Assembly: GCA_039090855.1 (NCBI GenBank)
Contig: CM077001.1
Location: forward strand, 120,981,922 to 121,045,921
DNA length: 64,000 bases
Source: Macrothele yani
Lineage: Eukaryota; Arthropoda; Arachnida; Araneae; Macrothelidae
Direction: 5' to 3'
Positions 62,991 to 64,000 of the stretch are shown here, in pieces (the stretch's first letter is position 1; each line of letters starts with the position of its first letter). A program made the translations under genes and the position numbers. The notes below the pieces were generated by a model. The model had not been told where the DNA came from. It ran no database searches and worked only from the letters and a program-made list of their open reading frames with translations.

Positions 62991-64000
62991 TTATGGCCGA
63001 GATCAAACTCGTAAAGCAAAAGTTCCCTAATTAGCCGGTTTTGTCTGTTCCTCATTTAGGCGTCCCAACCATAGGCAAAACGACGACATGCAGTGCTGTT
63101 CACAGCAACGATTACATTACATCCCTTTCGAGTGACTGCAGTGCGCGACTTGAACTATTGTAGTTTAAACACGTGACATACCCGCCGCAGCACATGCATT
63201 TATGCAAATATTGCAAAACGTTCGACTCACCACCTGTGAAGCATCGTTAATTTTATAAAACCAACTGGTTTTCCAGTTTTCTGTCGCTTACATAAGCTGT
63301 ACACGAGGTAATTAATTGTCTTCAGTTGGTAAAAAGTATGCCTTTCACTTCATAGTTTCATGCGTTAATTCTATTACTATGTGAAAGTTGCCGGCTTTTA
63401 ATATTTTTCTAGGAAGAAGAGAAAAAGACAGAAGAGCAGAGAATGAATCCCTCCACCTTAACCCCTCGTTGACGCACACGAACGCCTCAGTGGTCTTGGC
63501 GAATCACCGGGTATTATTCCCCCAGCTCGAACAATAGTGCACAGCCGGCGATGCGCCGTTCGCGGTAGAGTTACATAGATGACAAAGCGGACAATCCCAG
63601 CTGCGGAGTATACAGTGGTACTACCGTGAATATTGCCACCTACCGTGGAGACGGAACACGTCCTGAAACCGGCTCTGTATCATCAGATACAAAATCATCA
63701 GATAGAAAGCTCTCTTTTCACAACAGATTTCTGAATTCATCCAAAATCTGTTCCGTGAGAGACGCATTGACATTTAAAAAACGCTTCAAAATTCATGGTA
63801 GGAATAACTCAGGAAATTGCAGAACCATGAAATTTTAAAACCATACCGTGTACTAAAAGCATTTCTTTTCTGTGAGAAATTCGCAAAGTATGTTTTTGAA
63901 ACATTGTTGCGTAAACGCATCATGTAAAACTTCTATTTCACGAAAATCCTCCAACGAATTTTGCTTTACAAAAATTAAAAAAAGATCTGTAATAATGTTC
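62991..64000. other. No recognised feature
   Basis: Mixed-composition DNA without recognised repeats. The plus-strand open stretch at 63,626-63,838 has no homology that I can name. Confidence 0.35.

Overview
The window is repeat-dense DNA from an animal nuclear genome. Tc1/mariner, pogo/Tigger, hAT, Penelope-like, RTE-type LINE and tRNA-derived SINE sequences are stacked on one another. An arthropod is most likely: the Tc1 families and the multicopy Cys-rich family at 44.3-45.4 kb look like those that swell arthropod, especially chelicerate, genomes. The species cannot be fixed from sequence alone. No intact host protein gene and no free-standing tRNA or rRNA gene was recognised; every coding stretch with detectable homology is transposon-derived or broken.

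Layout. 0.5-8.8 kb: four Tc1-like copies (one nearly intact, at 6.1-7.6 kb, inserted into the endonuclease domain of a Penelope-like element) plus four kinds of tRNA-derived SINE. 8.8-13.3 kb: a head-to-tail array of one SINE family (called SINE A here), ending in a ~618-bp higher-order repeat, followed by a clean single SINE A with target-site duplications. 13.3-16 kb: a 145-bp tandem repeat, a 170-bp MITE derived from the 6.1-7.6 kb Tc1, and a second SINE family (SINE C). 16.0-18.3 kb: a foldback-type element whose arms are built of ~121-bp subrepeats in opposite orientation. 18.3-21.6 kb: AT-rich sequence, SINE C fragments and a mariner fragment.

21.65-39.5 kb is the most striking part. 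It is one minus-strand Tc1 transposase gene whose C-terminal ~32 codons have been amplified in place into about 166 head-to-tail copies of a 95-bp unit (~15.8 kb). The native middle of the gene lies at the right edge of the array and the native C-terminus and stop codon at the left edge. A second Tc1, itself carrying a SINE A, later split the N-terminal part. Two smaller arrays grew from Tc1 transposase sequence elsewhere: ~97 bp x 6-7 at 55.6-56.2 kb, from the same C-terminal segment of a different transposase, and 51 bp x 8, in frame, at 56.56-56.97 kb.

40-50.4 kb: a 34-bp minisatellite (~41 units), further Tc1 copies, a degenerate Cys-rich gene, and a pogo/Tigger element split by nested SINEs. 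50.5-52.5 kb: a decayed hAT element with an 8-bp target duplication. 52.5-64 kb: SINE A clusters, a long-TIR MITE, the Tc1-derived arrays, a Tc1 pseudogene, and an RTE-like LINE interrupted by a retroelement that shows only a gag-like ORF1.

The elements do not form a pathway. What links them is successive nested insertion and local tandem expansion. SINE letters (A-E) and Tc1 numbers are labels for this annotation only.
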